Part shown: piece by piece, positions 19,737 through 28,404 of the stretch
Numbering within the stretch: the first letter of the stretch is position 1
How the letters are laid out: each line of letters starts with the position of its first letter
NCBI RefSeq assembly: GCF_035610345.1
Contig: NZ_CP141213.1
Location: 248,001-312,000 of the forward strand
Direction: 5' to 3'
DNA from: Sinorhizobium meliloti
Lineage (GTDB): Bacteria; Pseudomonadota; Alphaproteobacteria; Rhizobiales; Rhizobiaceae
DNA: 64,000 nt
The notes under the pieces: generated by a model
What the model saw: the letters and a program-made list of their open reading frames with translations, nothing else
Told to the model about the DNA's origin: nothing
Databases searched by the model: none
Translations under genes and position numbers: made by a program

Positions 19737-20234
19737 TCAGGAAGGGCGTTGTTCCTGGTCGTCGAAAGGCAGGACCGTGCCGGCGGCTGCGGCATGCAGG
19801 TATGTTCCCAGGACAAGGCCGAGACCCATGGCGACATAGGCCGTCATCAGGTCCGATTTCGGCAAAGCGAGCTCCCAGCCGGGCGTGAGGCGCTTGGGGA
19901 CCAGACCGTAATCGACGAGGGCTGCAAGAGCGGTAGTGCCTGCCGCTGCGGCGACGACCCGCGAGGGCGAAGGCCGCGCGCTGCGCCCGATCATTGCCGA
20001 GAACGGGAGTGCCCACCAGAACGAGGCGAGCATGTGCGTTGTAAAGCCGGTGCCGGTGTGGGCGAGATCGGGACGCGATACCGACCCCGAGCGCGGGCCG
20101 TATATCCAGTGGCTCGTCGCGTTGATCGGCCGCCACGGGCTCCTGTTCCGGCGCTCCGCCGAAACCGCCAGCGCCGCGAGGGCGGCGAGTCCGGCGCATA
20201 ATCCGCTGGCGGCTATGAGTGATCCTCGTGCCAT
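19737..20234 (-). CDS. Small integral membrane protein, unknown function (165 aa)
   Basis: A 165-residue protein with about four hydrophobic segments (residues 5-25, 65-85, 88-108, 130-152) and a short polar tail. GGGAGAGACGG precedes the ATG at 20234. Its frame happens to be open upstream through the MFS gene, but that upstream part is a shadow in another frame. It follows the MFS gene by 77 bp on the same strand and may be in its operon. A conserved-looking central stretch WRPINATSHWIYGP is notable. No family is recognised with confidence. Confidence 0.65.
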   Translation of the reverse strand: MARGSLIAASGLCAGLAALAALAVSAERRNRSPWRPINATSHWIYGPRSGSVSRPDLAHTGTGFTTHMLASFWWALPFSAMIGRSARPSPSRVVAAAAGTTALAALVDYGLVPKRLTPGWELALPKSDLMTAYVAMGLGLVLGTYLHAAAAGTVLPFDDQEQRPS

Positions 20235-20311
20235 CCGTCTCTCCCGTAATCGTGACAGGCCGACGGATGAACCGGCGGCCTGCCTCTTTGTTCCGGCCAG
20301 AAGGCGGTGCT

Positions 20312-21529
20312 CTACTCTGCCGGCTGCGGAACCGCTGCCGCGAGCGCTCCGCCGCCCGCAAGGCTGCGCTGGCCGGCCGCTATCGTCACGACGGTCGCCA
20401 CCCCGGCGGCCACGGACACCCAGAAACCGTTCTGCGCGCCGAAATTGTCGACGACCCAGCCGGAGACGAACGCGCCCAAGGCCATGCCTATGCCGATGCC
20501 GGTCATCACCCAGGTAACGCCCTCCGTCAGCATCGACTCGGGTACGCGCCGCTCGATCAGCCCGAATGCCGTGATGAAGGTGGGCGAAATCGCGATGCCG
20601 CTGGCGAAAACCGCCAAGGCGAGGAGCGGCACGGTGTCCGCAAAGAGAAGAGGCACCGACGTTATGGCGATGACGCTCACGGCGATCAGGAGCTGCCTGT
20701 GCAGGGGCATGGCGGGGTTCAGCGCACCGAGCGCCAGGCCCACCAGGAAGGAGCCGACCGCATAGACGCCGATGACGAGGCTCGCCGCCTGCGGCTCTCC
20801 GAGCTCCTTGGTGATCGCGACCGCACTGACTTCCGCCGTGGCGAAAATCGAACCGACGAAAATCAGGGCAAGCGTGATGATCTGCACGGGACGCTGACGG
20901 ATTGCCGAGGCCTGCGAGATGCCGGCCTCTAAACGGCGCACCTTCGGCTCGGTCGAGCGCTGCAGGATGAAAGCCGCCGTCCCGAGCGCGAGGAATATCG
21001 TGCTCGTCAGCATGCCGGCTTCCGGAAACAGAGCGACGGCGAGGGCGACCGACAGCGAGGCGCCGGAGATATAGACAAGCTCGTCTGCCGACGATTCGAA
21101 GGCGAAGGCTGTGTTCAGCTCGGGTTGATTGCGGAAGATCTCGGTCCAGCGGGCGCGGACCAAGGCGGGCATGCTGGGCATCGTGGCGGCGAAGAAGGAA
21201 GACGCGAACAAAGTCCATGCGGGCCAGTCCCGGTTGGCAGCGATGATCAGCGCCAGGAATGCGGCGACTGAAACGATCGTCGTCGGAACGACCACGGCGG
21301 TCTGGCCGACCCGGTCGACGAGCCGCGATATCTGGGGCGCGACAAGCGCATTGGTGAGGGCGAAGGTAGCCGAAACCGCGCCTGCCAGCCAGTATTCGCC
21401 ATGGGTCTGCGACAGCATTGCGACGATTCCGATCGGTGCCATCGCAATCGGCAGTCGTGCGAAGAAGCCTGCTGCCGAAAAGCCCTTGGCTCCCGGCGCC
21501 CTGAAGATTTTCCCGTAGGGATTGGACAT
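20312..21529 (-). CDS. MFS transporter (probable efflux permease) under TetR control
   Basis: A 405-residue major facilitator protein with about twelve hydrophobic segments. A cytoplasmic motif ISRLVDRVGQTAVVVP between helices 2 and 3 resembles the family motif. Family length is typical. It is divergent from a TetR gene and shares with it a 115-bp control region containing three palindromic operators, an arrangement typical of inducible drug or metabolite exporters. Substrate is unknown. Confidence 0.88.
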   Translation of the reverse strand: MSNPYGKIFRAPGAKGFSAAGFFARLPIAMAPIGIVAMLSQTHGEYWLAGAVSATFALTNALVAPQISRLVDRVGQTAVVVPTTIVSVAAFLALIIAANRDWPAWTLFASSFFAATMPSMPALVRARWTEIFRNQPELNTAFAFESSADELVYISGASLSVALAVALFPEAGMLTSTIFLALGTAAFILQRSTEPKVRRLEAGISQASAIRQRPVQIITLALIFVGSIFATAEVSAVAITKELGEPQAASLVIGVYAVGSFLVGLALGALNPAMPLHRQLLIAVSVIAITSVPLLFADTVPLLALAVFASGIAISPTFITAFGLIERRVPESMLTEGVTWVMTGIGIGMALGAFVSGWVVDNFGAQNGFWVSVAAGVATVVTIAAGQRSLAGGGALAAAVPQPAE

Positions 21530-21552
21530 GAGACGCTCCTTGGAAGATGGTG

Positions 21553-21628
21553 CTAGATGACATACGCGGCGTATGTCATCTAGTTAGTTGCATACGCGCC
21601 GTATGTCAAATAAAATACGAGGCGTATG
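21553..21628. promoter_or_regulatory. Three palindromic TetR operators between MFS and tetR genes
   Basis: Box 1 (21553-21583) is a perfect 31-bp palindrome: 15-base arms around a single G, with the core CATACGCGGCGTATG. Box 2 (21591-21605, CATACGCGCCGTATG) and box 3 (21614-21628, AATACGAGGCGTATG) repeat the core with one or two changes. Centres are 30 and 23 bp apart. All three lie between the two divergent starts, so the TetR protein probably represses both genes. Confidence 0.8.
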
Positions 21629-21644
21629 CGAAATGGGAGACGAC

Positions 21645-22238
21645 ATGAACAGACCGCGAAAGGAAATGATCGCCAAGACCCGCGCAAAACTGATCGCGGC
21701 CGCCAGGCACTCCTTCGGCACCATCGGCTATGCGGACTCGTCGATGGACGATTTCACCGCCGAGGCCGGTTTGACCCGCGGTGCGCTCTACCATCATTTC
21801 GGTGACAAAAAGGGGCTGCTGCAGGCGGTGATCCGGGAGATCGACGCCGAGATGACGGCGCGCCTGAACAAGGTCTCTTCGGAAGCACCGACGCGCTGGC
21901 AGGGGTTCGTGGACGAGTGCGTCGCCTATATCCGCATGGCTCTCGAACCGGAAATTCAGCGCATCATGTTCCGTGACGGACCGGCGGTGCTTGGCGATAT
22001 ATCGCAATGGCCTATGAACGAAGGCTGCATAGCGGCGCTGGCGGGAAGCCTGGCTCGCCTCAAGGCCGAGGGGGCGGTCATCGACGTCGACACGGAAGCT
22101 GCAGCCCGTCTTATCAACGGAGCGAGCAGCCATGCAGCGCTATGGATCGCCAATTCCGACGACCCGCAGGAAACGTCGAAAAAGGCTGTCGAAGGCTTTC
22201 GGGCGCTGCTCGAAGGCCTGAGGACCGGAAAGGGCTAG
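21645..22238 (+). CDS. TetR-family repressor of the divergent MFS gene
   Basis: A 197-residue TetR/AcrR protein with an N-terminal helix-turn-helix at about residues 15-60 (RHSFGTIGYADSSMDDFTAE, then LTRGALYHHFGDK). The C-terminal domain resembles that of TetR regulators of efflux pumps. GGGAGA stands four bases before ATG 21645; longer starts at 21633 and 21588 would overlap operator box 3 and are less likely. It is divergent from the MFS gene with three palindromes between, indicating autoregulation and repression of the exporter. The inducing ligand is unknown. Confidence 0.87.
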   Translation: MNRPRKEMIAKTRAKLIAAARHSFGTIGYADSSMDDFTAEAGLTRGALYHHFGDKKGLLQAVIREIDAEMTARLNKVSSEAPTRWQGFVDECVAYIRMALEPEIQRIMFRDGPAVLGDISQWPMNEGCIAALAGSLARLKAEGAVIDVDTEAAARLINGASSHAALWIANSDDPQETSKKAVEGFRALLEGLRTGKG

Positions 22239-22277
22239 CCGCGTTTCAGTGTTCCAGCAAAGCGCCGGAACGCTTCC

Positions 22278-22341
22278 AGAGCATTTGATCCAACGCACTT
22301 CCGGACAGAAAACCGTTACACACTTTTCCTGGATGTGCTCT
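22278..22341. repeat. Dispersed palindromic repeat, second copy
   Basis: AGAGCA (22278) and TGCTCT (ending 22341) bound an imperfect palindrome. Its inner part, 22295-22338, repeats the pattern at 11126-11170 (GCACTTCC, AGAAAACCG, CACTTTTCCTGGA, GTGC). It lies between the convergent tetR and outer-membrane genes and reaches the latter's stop codon, so it probably serves as a two-way stop or stabilising structure. Confidence 0.6.
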
Positions 22342-23131
22342 AAAAGCGCACCACAAGCCCGAGGATCGGCCCCTGCTCGACGACGTCGAAGACGAATCCG
22401 TCATTGCTGTAGTCGACACCCAGCGCGCGGTAACCGGCAAGCGCCGAAACGGTATCGCTGAAGCGGTAACCGATAGCCGCGGCGACATCCCAGTCGAGAT
22501 CCGCGCCACCGGCGCCGACAAGGCCCCAACCGGTCATGTAGATCTCGGGCGTAAACGAATAGGTCCCGCGAAAGCCGGCGATTCCGTCCACCCAGGTCGC
22601 ATCGTCGGTCCTTGACACACCATCGAGAGCGCCCCCTTGAAAGGAGAGCTCGCTCTTGACGGACCACACACGCACGCCTCCGACGATATCGAGCCGTGCG
22701 GCGCTGTCCTCATAGATCGCGTAGCCGGCGCCGAGTGTGCCGGCGAAGGTCTCCGTCGAAAGCTCGACATCCTCTGCGAGAACGCCCCTGGGCGTGCCGC
22801 CTTCCCCAGAAAGCTTGATGTACATCGCGTCCCCGAAGATGCTGTAGGGCCCGTTGCGCGCTTCGGCGATCGCCATCGCAGCGAAATCCAGGTGGTCGAA
22901 GACATCACTGAAACTCGCGTCGACGTCGACCGCAGGCAAGCCGAACTGCTCGATATCGCCCGAAAGCCCCGCCGCCCAGAAGTAGGGCGCGAAGGAAAAT
23001 GTCCAGCCGCTCTCCGTGGTGACCTGCTGGGTTTCCGGTGCCACCGGAGAATAGATGTCCGCCGCCGTGGCAGTGCCGGCAAACAGGCAGGCTCCGATGG
23101 AAGCCAGAGTCGCTATGAAACGAGATGTCAT
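22340..23131 (-). CDS. Outer-membrane beta-barrel protein, unknown role
   Basis: A 263-residue protein with a Sec signal peptide (cleavage near TATAAD, residue 24). It consists of alternating amphipathic strands and ends in LVVRF, where a terminal Phe marks beta-barrel assembly substrates. The strand pattern suggests about ten to twelve strands. GGAGG lies five bases before ATG 23131; a GTG three bases earlier is too close to it. It begins the envelope-related island and may share transcription signals with nothing nearby. Similar small porin-like proteins are often stress-related, but no function can be assigned. Confidence 0.7.
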   Translation of the reverse strand: MTSRFIATLASIGACLFAGTATAADIYSPVAPETQQVTTESGWTFSFAPYFWAAGLSGDIEQFGLPAVDVDASFSDVFDHLDFAAMAIAEARNGPYSIFGDAMYIKLSGEGGTPRGVLAEDVELSTETFAGTLGAGYAIYEDSAARLDIVGGVRVWSVKSELSFQGGALDGVSRTDDATWVDGIAGFRGTYSFTPEIYMTGWGLVGAGGADLDWDVAAAIGYRFSDTVSALAGYRALGVDYSNDGFVFDVVEQGPILGLVVRF

Positions 23132-23300
23132 CACATCCTCCGATATTGCCCGCCGTCACGATCGGCCGCGGCTCGACAAAGTCTTTCAATCCTTAAGCGA
23201 TTCAGTGAAATACTAAAACGCCACAACTCTCTGAAACCAGGCAGTTCCGCACACAATCATGCCATAATTGGCCGGGAGACCTTCTAAGTCCCTGGCTAAG

Positions 23301-24569
23301 TCACTGGGTCGGGTTTTCGCTTGTCTCGGCGCTTGTCAGCGTCTCCTCGAGGTTGACCTTCTTGCGGCGCGTCCCGCTCTGTTCGATGATATTGACCGGC
23401 GCGGAAATCGTGGCGGCCGCAACGTTCCCGACATTCTTGGCGGTGCCGGCGACGACGGCCGTGATTCCGTCGCCCAGAGTGATTTCGGAATCGGTCAGCG
23501 TCTGGCCCTTGATGATCCGCTGCCCGATCAACTGCACGATTTCCGGACTTTCGGCGAACTTGCCATGATGCAGGCCGTCCTCCGTCTCGACCTTGGTCAG
23601 GTCGATTGCGGTGATCCCGGCATGTTCCAGTTGGGTACGGTAGGGTTCGGCAGTCGGGTCGATCGCGCCGAGCCGCGACACGTCGCCGGAGATCAGGCGC
23701 GAGACCGCCAGCGCGCGGTCGTCCTGTGAAACGAAGACCGTGAACTTCGGCCGTGCCTTGCCCATGTCGACCCATTGCTTGGCGAAGACGTCGAGGTCGA
23801 TATCGGGCGAAGCGAGGATCACGTTCTCGATCTTCGGCGCGATCTTTCCGTCACGAATTCCCATCTGGCGCAGCGCTTCCATCGTCAGCCAGGTTCCCAT
23901 GGAATGGGCGAGGATGGTGACGTCCTTGACGTGCGGAGAATTCGCAAGCGTGCGCAGCGTATCTTCCAGCGCCGTGCGGGAGTAGTTGGTGCTCTCCTTG
24001 TCGTAATTATAATCGAACACGCGCGCCCGCGATGGCCAGGTAAACAGGATGGGCGTCGCCTGCGCACCGGAATCGTGCACGATCTGCGCCAGCCGGAAGA
24101 CCGCATCTTCGTAGCGATTGTTGAAGCCGTGAACGAAGAGAAGCACGTGGCCGCCCTCATTGTGCATCTGGAACCAGCTGCGCGCCTCGTCATCCGATGC
24201 CAGCTCGCGCACCCGCGTCACGGCGAAATCCGTCTCCGGGTTGGGCGGCAGCTTGCGCGGCCACTGCACCGTGCCCGGCTTGCGGCGCGAGTCCGGCGGG
24301 ATCGAGACCGCCACGTCGGTCATCGAAAGCGTCGCACTGCGCTCACCCGAAAACAGGGTCGCCGGGTCTCCCGAGGGCTCGCGGGTCGTGGCCACCAGCA
24401 TGTCGACCTGAGACGTCGTAGATGGCTGCGCCAGAGCCACCGGAGTCATCACGCCTTTCGGGTGACCGCCGCAGCCGGCCAGAAGGGCGAGCGCGACAAA
24501 CCCCGACAGAGCCGCGCCCCCGGCTTTCGCAACGCGGAGCCGCCCTCCGCACGAACCTACACTCAGCAA
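23301..24569 (-). CDS. Alpha/beta-hydrolase lipoprotein (DUF900 esterase/lipase-like)
   Basis: A 422-residue protein with a lipoprotein-type signal (hydrophobic GFVALALLAGC, Cys near residue 33), so it is probably anchored in the envelope. Residues about 140-330 form an alpha/beta-hydrolase core of DUF900 type: oxyanion strand LLFVHGFNNRYEDAV, nucleophile elbow AHSMG, and an acidic residue later in VFVSQDDRAL. Ser/Asp/His candidates are all visible. The C-terminal 80 residues are a Thr/Ala-rich extension. The start is uncertain: the frame begins at a TTG with GAGG seven bases upstream. It probably cleaves an ester, substrate unknown. Confidence 0.8.
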   Translation of the reverse strand: MLSVGSCGGRLRVAKAGGAALSGFVALALLAGCGGHPKGVMTPVALAQPSTTSQVDMLVATTREPSGDPATLFSGERSATLSMTDVAVSIPPDSRRKPGTVQWPRKLPPNPETDFAVTRVRELASDDEARSWFQMHNEGGHVLLFVHGFNNRYEDAVFRLAQIVHDSGAQATPILFTWPSRARVFDYNYDKESTNYSRTALEDTLRTLANSPHVKDVTILAHSMGTWLTMEALRQMGIRDGKIAPKIENVILASPDIDLDVFAKQWVDMGKARPKFTVFVSQDDRALAVSRLISGDVSRLGAIDPTAEPYRTQLEHAGITAIDLTKVETEDGLHHGKFAESPEIVQLIGQRIIKGQTLTDSEITLGDGITAVVAGTAKNVGNVAAATISAPVNIIEQSGTRRKKVNLEETLTSAETSENPTQ

Positions 24570-24716
24570 AACAACGCCTCACAAACTCCGGGCGCCGTCG
24601 CGCCGCCCCTCACATTCGATCTGCAACCTAGACCCTTACACGGCCAGATTGAAACCCGTGTAACGATCCCATTCAAACTGCGCATCCCCGCCGGCCCGGA
24701 TGCCCGGTCACCCATC

Positions 24717-25682
24717 TCAGCGGACGCGCCTGACACAACGAAAACCGACATGGCTGGTCGTCGTGTCCGTCTCCTGCGCGTGCCGGGCTGCGGGACGATA
24801 CCGCCGGCAATAGTTGGGCGCGCAGAGATGCGATCCCCCCTTGAGGACGCGGCGCGGAACCTTCACTCTTGCCGCGGGATCGATGCTGGCCTCCACATCC
24901 CCATTGCGCGGATTGCTCGGAATGCAGCACGGCTTCGCAGCCGCCTCCGGGTGGCGCACGGACCAGTAATCGGTGGTCCACTCCCAGACATTGCCGATCA
25001 TGTCGTAGAGCCCGCAGCCGTTCGCCGGGTAAAACCTCACCGGGGACGTGCGCGCGAAGCCGTCCTCCAGCGAATTCTCCACCGGGAAGCTGCCCTGCCA
25101 GGTATTGGCCATGTGATTTCCGCCCGGGGCGAACTCGTCCCCCCAGGCAAACTCGGCCTGATCGAGACCGCCGCGCGCCGCGAGTTCCCATTCGGCCTCG
25201 GTCGGCAATTCCTTGCCGGCCCATGCGGCATAGGCCTTTGCATCCTCATAGGAGACATGGACGACCGGGTGGTCCAGAATCGCTCCGATGCTGCTCTTGC
25301 GCCCGAGCGGGTGCCGCCAGTTGGCGCCGAGGGTGAATATCCACCATTGCGATATGTCGCTTCCCTTCAGCGGGCGTTTCGGGGGCGTGAAGACGAGGGA
25401 GCCTGCTCGCAGATTGGACGGCGGGGCGCCGGGATAGTCTTCTGCGCGCGGCCGCTTTTCTGCGAAGGTCACATGTCCGGTCGCATTGACGAACTCCAGG
25501 AACTGACGGTTCGTGACCGGCGTCTCGTCCATCCAGAACCCGTCGACCGTCACCGGGTGCACGGGCGCTTCCTCGGGATAATGGTCGTTCGACCCCATCA
25601 TGAAGGTCGCACCGGAAATCCAGACCATTTCCGCCGCGGGTTGAACCTCGGCCGCGGTGTGCAAAGACGACTTCATTGGCAT
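24717..25682 (-). CDS. Formylglycine-generating enzyme (sulfatase-activating), FGE/SUMF1 family
   Basis: A 321-residue FGE-sulfatase domain protein. The fold is covered end to end, from MVWISGATFMMGS (19-31) through ELPTEAEWELAARGG (158-172) and GLYDMIGNVWEWT (224-236) to HVGFRC at the end. The two catalytic, copper-binding cysteines of true FGEs are present as LCAPNYCRRYR (Cys287 and Cys292), matching the vertebrate and bacterial enzymes and unlike many EgtB/PvdO relatives. It oxidises the sulfatase active-site Cys to formylglycine in the cytoplasm. I start at 25682; the frame is open upstream, but that region holds a regulatory motif. The likely client is the arylsulfatase at 44401-46059. 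Confidence 0.88.
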   Translation of the reverse strand: MPMKSSLHTAAEVQPAAEMVWISGATFMMGSNDHYPEEAPVHPVTVDGFWMDETPVTNRQFLEFVNATGHVTFAEKRPRAEDYPGAPPSNLRAGSLVFTPPKRPLKGSDISQWWIFTLGANWRHPLGRKSSIGAILDHPVVHVSYEDAKAYAAWAGKELPTEAEWELAARGGLDQAEFAWGDEFAPGGNHMANTWQGSFPVENSLEDGFARTSPVRFYPANGCGLYDMIGNVWEWTTDYWSVRHPEAAAKPCCIPSNPRNGDVEASIDPAARVKVPRRVLKGGSHLCAPNYCRRYRPAARHAQETDTTTSHVGFRCVRRVR

Positions 25683-25740
25683 TCTCACTGAAACCGGTTC
25701 CTGGATCTTCCGCCGACGGCTAGCAGCCCAATTCATGCAG

Positions 25741-25760
25741 GGCATCTTGGACCAAGCCCG
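25741..25760 (-). promoter_or_regulatory. TTGGTCCAA regulatory motif upstream of the FGE gene
   Basis: Minus strand: CTTGGTCCAA core, about 60 bases before the FGE start. It shares the core with motifs at 29408, 33780 and 46154 but is less similar outside it, and the matching -10 (TGCTAG, 22 bases downstream) is weak. Probably a site for the response regulator encoded at 31100-31759. Confidence 0.5.
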
Positions 25761-25903
25761 CGATATTGTCCGCATTCGCCTTTCGATGGAAGGGCTGCAG
25801 GCGGCATAAAATTCCTTGCTGTTGCCGACGCATCGCACCCCTTCGCATCACACGGCTGCTGCGGCGCCGTTCCGGCAAGCCCGGCGCACCGGGGTTCGCG
25901 CCC

Positions 25904-26869
25904 TCAGTCTTCGGCGATCGCCCAAGCGTCGCCCGGGTTGAATGTGCGGATGTCGGCGGCAGTCTTCTCGGTTTCTTCCCCGAGATCCGCTTCGTAGACG
26001 ATGCCGTTGCGGTTGACCACGAAAGTCTTCAGCCCCGAGACGCCGTATCTCACCGGCCAGGCCACCAAGCCGAAGCCGGCGATCATGTTGCCGTTGATGA
26101 CATAGTCGAACTTGCCGCCCGCGATGTTGTCGCCCTGACTTGTCAGGATACGGTAGCGATAACCTTGATAGCCCTGGCCGGCCTTCGCCCGTTCCAAGGC
26201 ATCGCCCTCTGCAAGAGCCGCGGCTGCAGGGCTCTCCTCCCCTTCGAACTTCTCTGCAGGCCAATAGAGCCCGTTCTGCGTACCCTCGTCGCTGATCAGT
26301 TTCTGCGCGTATTCCAGGACGCCGTCGCCGTCGTGATCGCCGAGCGCATATTCCTCCTGTGCTCCGACATAGGCGCGCATGGTGGCTAGCGTCGCCAGTT
26401 CGTTGTCACCGACTCTCCGGTTGGCGATCTCCTCCAGTCCGACAAAGGTGTCGAAGGCCCATTTGCCGTCGTCCCCCTTCGAGATCGGGAAGGGAAACGG
26501 CCACAGCTCGTCGCCGATCTCGAGGACCTTGCGGCCCTCCACTTCCTCGACGACGACCTTCTCCTTCACGCCTTCCTGAATGTCGGCATAGGTCTCCATC
26601 ACCCCTTCGCTCGACCTTGTCTTGGCCGGGTCCAGCCCGACAAGCACTGCGAGCTTGTCGAAATCGCCGCCGGTGACGGTCGTCTTGAAAGCCTCGACCG
26701 CCAGTTCCGGCGTGTCGAAAACGGGCGGATCTTCTGCCGCCGCATAGTCTGCAAGCGGCGTATCCTCACCGGCTTCCTGGGCCAGGACTGCCGGAGCGAG
26801 CGCCGTGCCGCCGAGGAGGATCATCCCGAAGAGCGAGAGAGCGATCCCGTCACGAATGGATTTGGTCAT
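25904..26869 (-). CDS. DUF2950 family periplasmic protein
   Basis: A 321-residue exported protein with a signal peptide ending near VLAQEAG (about residue 31). It matches DUF2950: FDTPELAVEAFKTTVTGGDF at the start of the domain, DGKWAFDTFVGLEEIANRRVG in the middle and QGYQGYRYRILTSQG near residue 225. The family is of unknown function and often encoded beside DUF3300 proteins, as here, 18 bp downstream of it. GGGAGG precedes the ATG. The pair is probably one transcript. An envelope-stress or surface-structure role is only a guess. Confidence 0.85.
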   Translation of the reverse strand: MTKSIRDGIALSLFGMILLGGTALAPAVLAQEAGEDTPLADYAAAEDPPVFDTPELAVEAFKTTVTGGDFDKLAVLVGLDPAKTRSSEGVMETYADIQEGVKEKVVVEEVEGRKVLEIGDELWPFPFPISKGDDGKWAFDTFVGLEEIANRRVGDNELATLATMRAYVGAQEEYALGDHDGDGVLEYAQKLISDEGTQNGLYWPAEKFEGEESPAAAALAEGDALERAKAGQGYQGYRYRILTSQGDNIAGGKFDYVINGNMIAGFGLVAWPVRYGVSGLKTFVVNRNGIVYEADLGEETEKTAADIRTFNPGDAWAIAED

Positions 26870-26887
26870 CCTAGCCTCCCGATCTGA

Positions 26888-28270
26888 TTACCGCCGGCGT
26901 CCGCCGCCACGCTTCACCATCTTGTGCCCACCGCCGCCACGATGACCGCCGCCCATGGAATGGTGGCCGCGGCTGGACGACATGTGGGTTTGCCGCTTGT
27001 TGCCGACCTTGCCGAGCGCCGAGTGCTTGCCGCCGGACGAATGTCGCACGTTGTGTGCACCCGGTTTCGGTGCATGCGCCTTGCGGTGGACGTTCGACCG
27101 TGCGCCTGTGGCCTTGCCTGTGCTTGCACGGGCGCGGTTCGCCGCAGCCCCGCCATCGCGGCGCGGTGCGTCCACACGACGCTGGGCATTGCCCGCCCGC
27201 TCCCGTTCGGCCCGAACGCGGTTCGCATCGACCTTGCTCTTGCGGATGTCGTCGACGGAAACCTTGCTCGGTCTGCGAGCGATTTCGCCTCGGTCGCGGC
27301 GTACGTCCTTCGCCCGGTTGGCGATGTTGTTGTCGCGGTTTGCCTTGAAGTCGTTCGTAAACTTGTCGCGATCGATATTGGCAAACTGATTCTTGTCGAA
27401 CTTGATCTTGGACCGGTCGACATTCTTCCAGTCGACATCGTTCATCTTGAATTTGTCGCGGTCGATATCGATGTCGTTGAAGCAATTGTCGCAGTCGATG
27501 TCGACGTCGCCGTTCCAATGCCCGCCCCAGACGCCCCAGTCGTCCCAGTCGACGGCCGCCGCCCATATCGCAGCCCCGGTGATCGCGGCGGCAAAATAGG
27601 GGGCGGTCGGGTAGTAATAGCTCGGATAGGGATCGGGATAATAGGCGATTGGCGCCGGCGCATAGCCCGGCTCGTAGAGCATTTCCGGCTCGTATCTCGG
27701 GACGTAGATCTTTTCCGGATCCGCCGCCTGGATGACGATGTTGTCGCCTTCGTTGACGACCTTCACCTTGTCGTCGGTCTTGATGACGCCGTCCGCCACC
27801 GCCTTGTCGCGCAGAGTCTGGACCGCGATCAGAACGTCTTTCTGCTGGTAGGCGAGCGCGCTGCCGAGCGCCTGCGTCCAGTCCAGATCGTCGCTCATCA
27901 TCTTGACGATCTCGGGATAGTTGAGAAGCGATATCACGCTGTCGTCCCAGCTCTCCTTCGGCTGCAGCTCCTTGTTCGTCTTCTTCTCTTCGAGGAACCG
28001 CGCCGCCTCCACGATCTGCAATGGAAAGAGCGAAGCGGAGCTGACCAGCGCGACGAGCTCGTCCGGATAGAGCGCGATGCGCGCGACCATGGTTTCGAGC
28101 TCTTCCTCGGTCAGGAGAGCGGGTTGATCATCGCTCGCCTCGCCCGCCTGAGCCTGCGCGGCCTGCTGAGCAAGACCTCGGGGAACCAGGGCCGGACCCG
28201 CAGCCATCAAAATTGCGAGCCCCGCGACACCGATCGGACGGGCGATCAGTCTGAGCAACTCAGTCGGCAT
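26888..28270 (-). CDS. DUF3300 family exported protein with repetitive Asp/Lys and basic tail
   Basis: A 460-residue protein with a signal peptide to about residue 34. Residues 50-235 form the DUF3300 domain (LVALVSSASLFPLQIVEAA and IYVPRYEPEMLYEPGY are typical). After a hydrophobic Tyr/Ala-rich stretch comes a region of short Asp/Asn/Lys-rich repeats (DIDRDKFKMNDVDWKNVDR pattern, about 255-310). The final 130 residues are strongly basic, His/Gly/Arg-rich and low in complexity. The protein is thus an exported domain with a disordered, charge-segregated C-terminus that might bind polyanions such as LPS, DNA or phosphate polymers. DUF2950 follows closely. Function unknown. Confidence 0.85.
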   Translation of the reverse strand: MPTELLRLIARPIGVAGLAILMAAGPALVPRGLAQQAAQAQAGEASDDQPALLTEEELETMVARIALYPDELVALVSSASLFPLQIVEAARFLEEKKTNKELQPKESWDDSVISLLNYPEIVKMMSDDLDWTQALGSALAYQQKDVLIAVQTLRDKAVADGVIKTDDKVKVVNEGDNIVIQAADPEKIYVPRYEPEMLYEPGYAPAPIAYYPDPYPSYYYPTAPYFAAAITGAAIWAAAVDWDDWGVWGGHWNGDVDIDCDNCFNDIDIDRDKFKMNDVDWKNVDRSKIKFDKNQFANIDRDKFTNDFKANRDNNIANRAKDVRRDRGEIARRPSKVSVDDIRKSKVDANRVRAERERAGNAQRRVDAPRRDGGAAANRARASTGKATGARSNVHRKAHAPKPGAHNVRHSSGGKHSALGKVGNKRQTHMSSSRGHHSMGGGHRGGGGHKMVKRGGGRRR

Positions 28271-28404
28271 AGCCTCACTCCCTGCGTTTGCAATCAGCTT
28301 ACGGTCTCGAGCGTCAGCTCAACCTCTCTCTCATGCTTCGCGGGCCGCCATGGCGCCGCTGAACTCGTTGCGAAGCGCTCCGAAGGCTCTTCGCGGGGCC
28401 CACC

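Noticed and set aside
19737..21563. One 608-codon minus-strand frame as a single gene
   Set aside because: The first 440 codons run through the MFS gene in another frame and are not protein-like; only the last 165 codons after the ATG at 20234, with its own ribosome binding site, look real.
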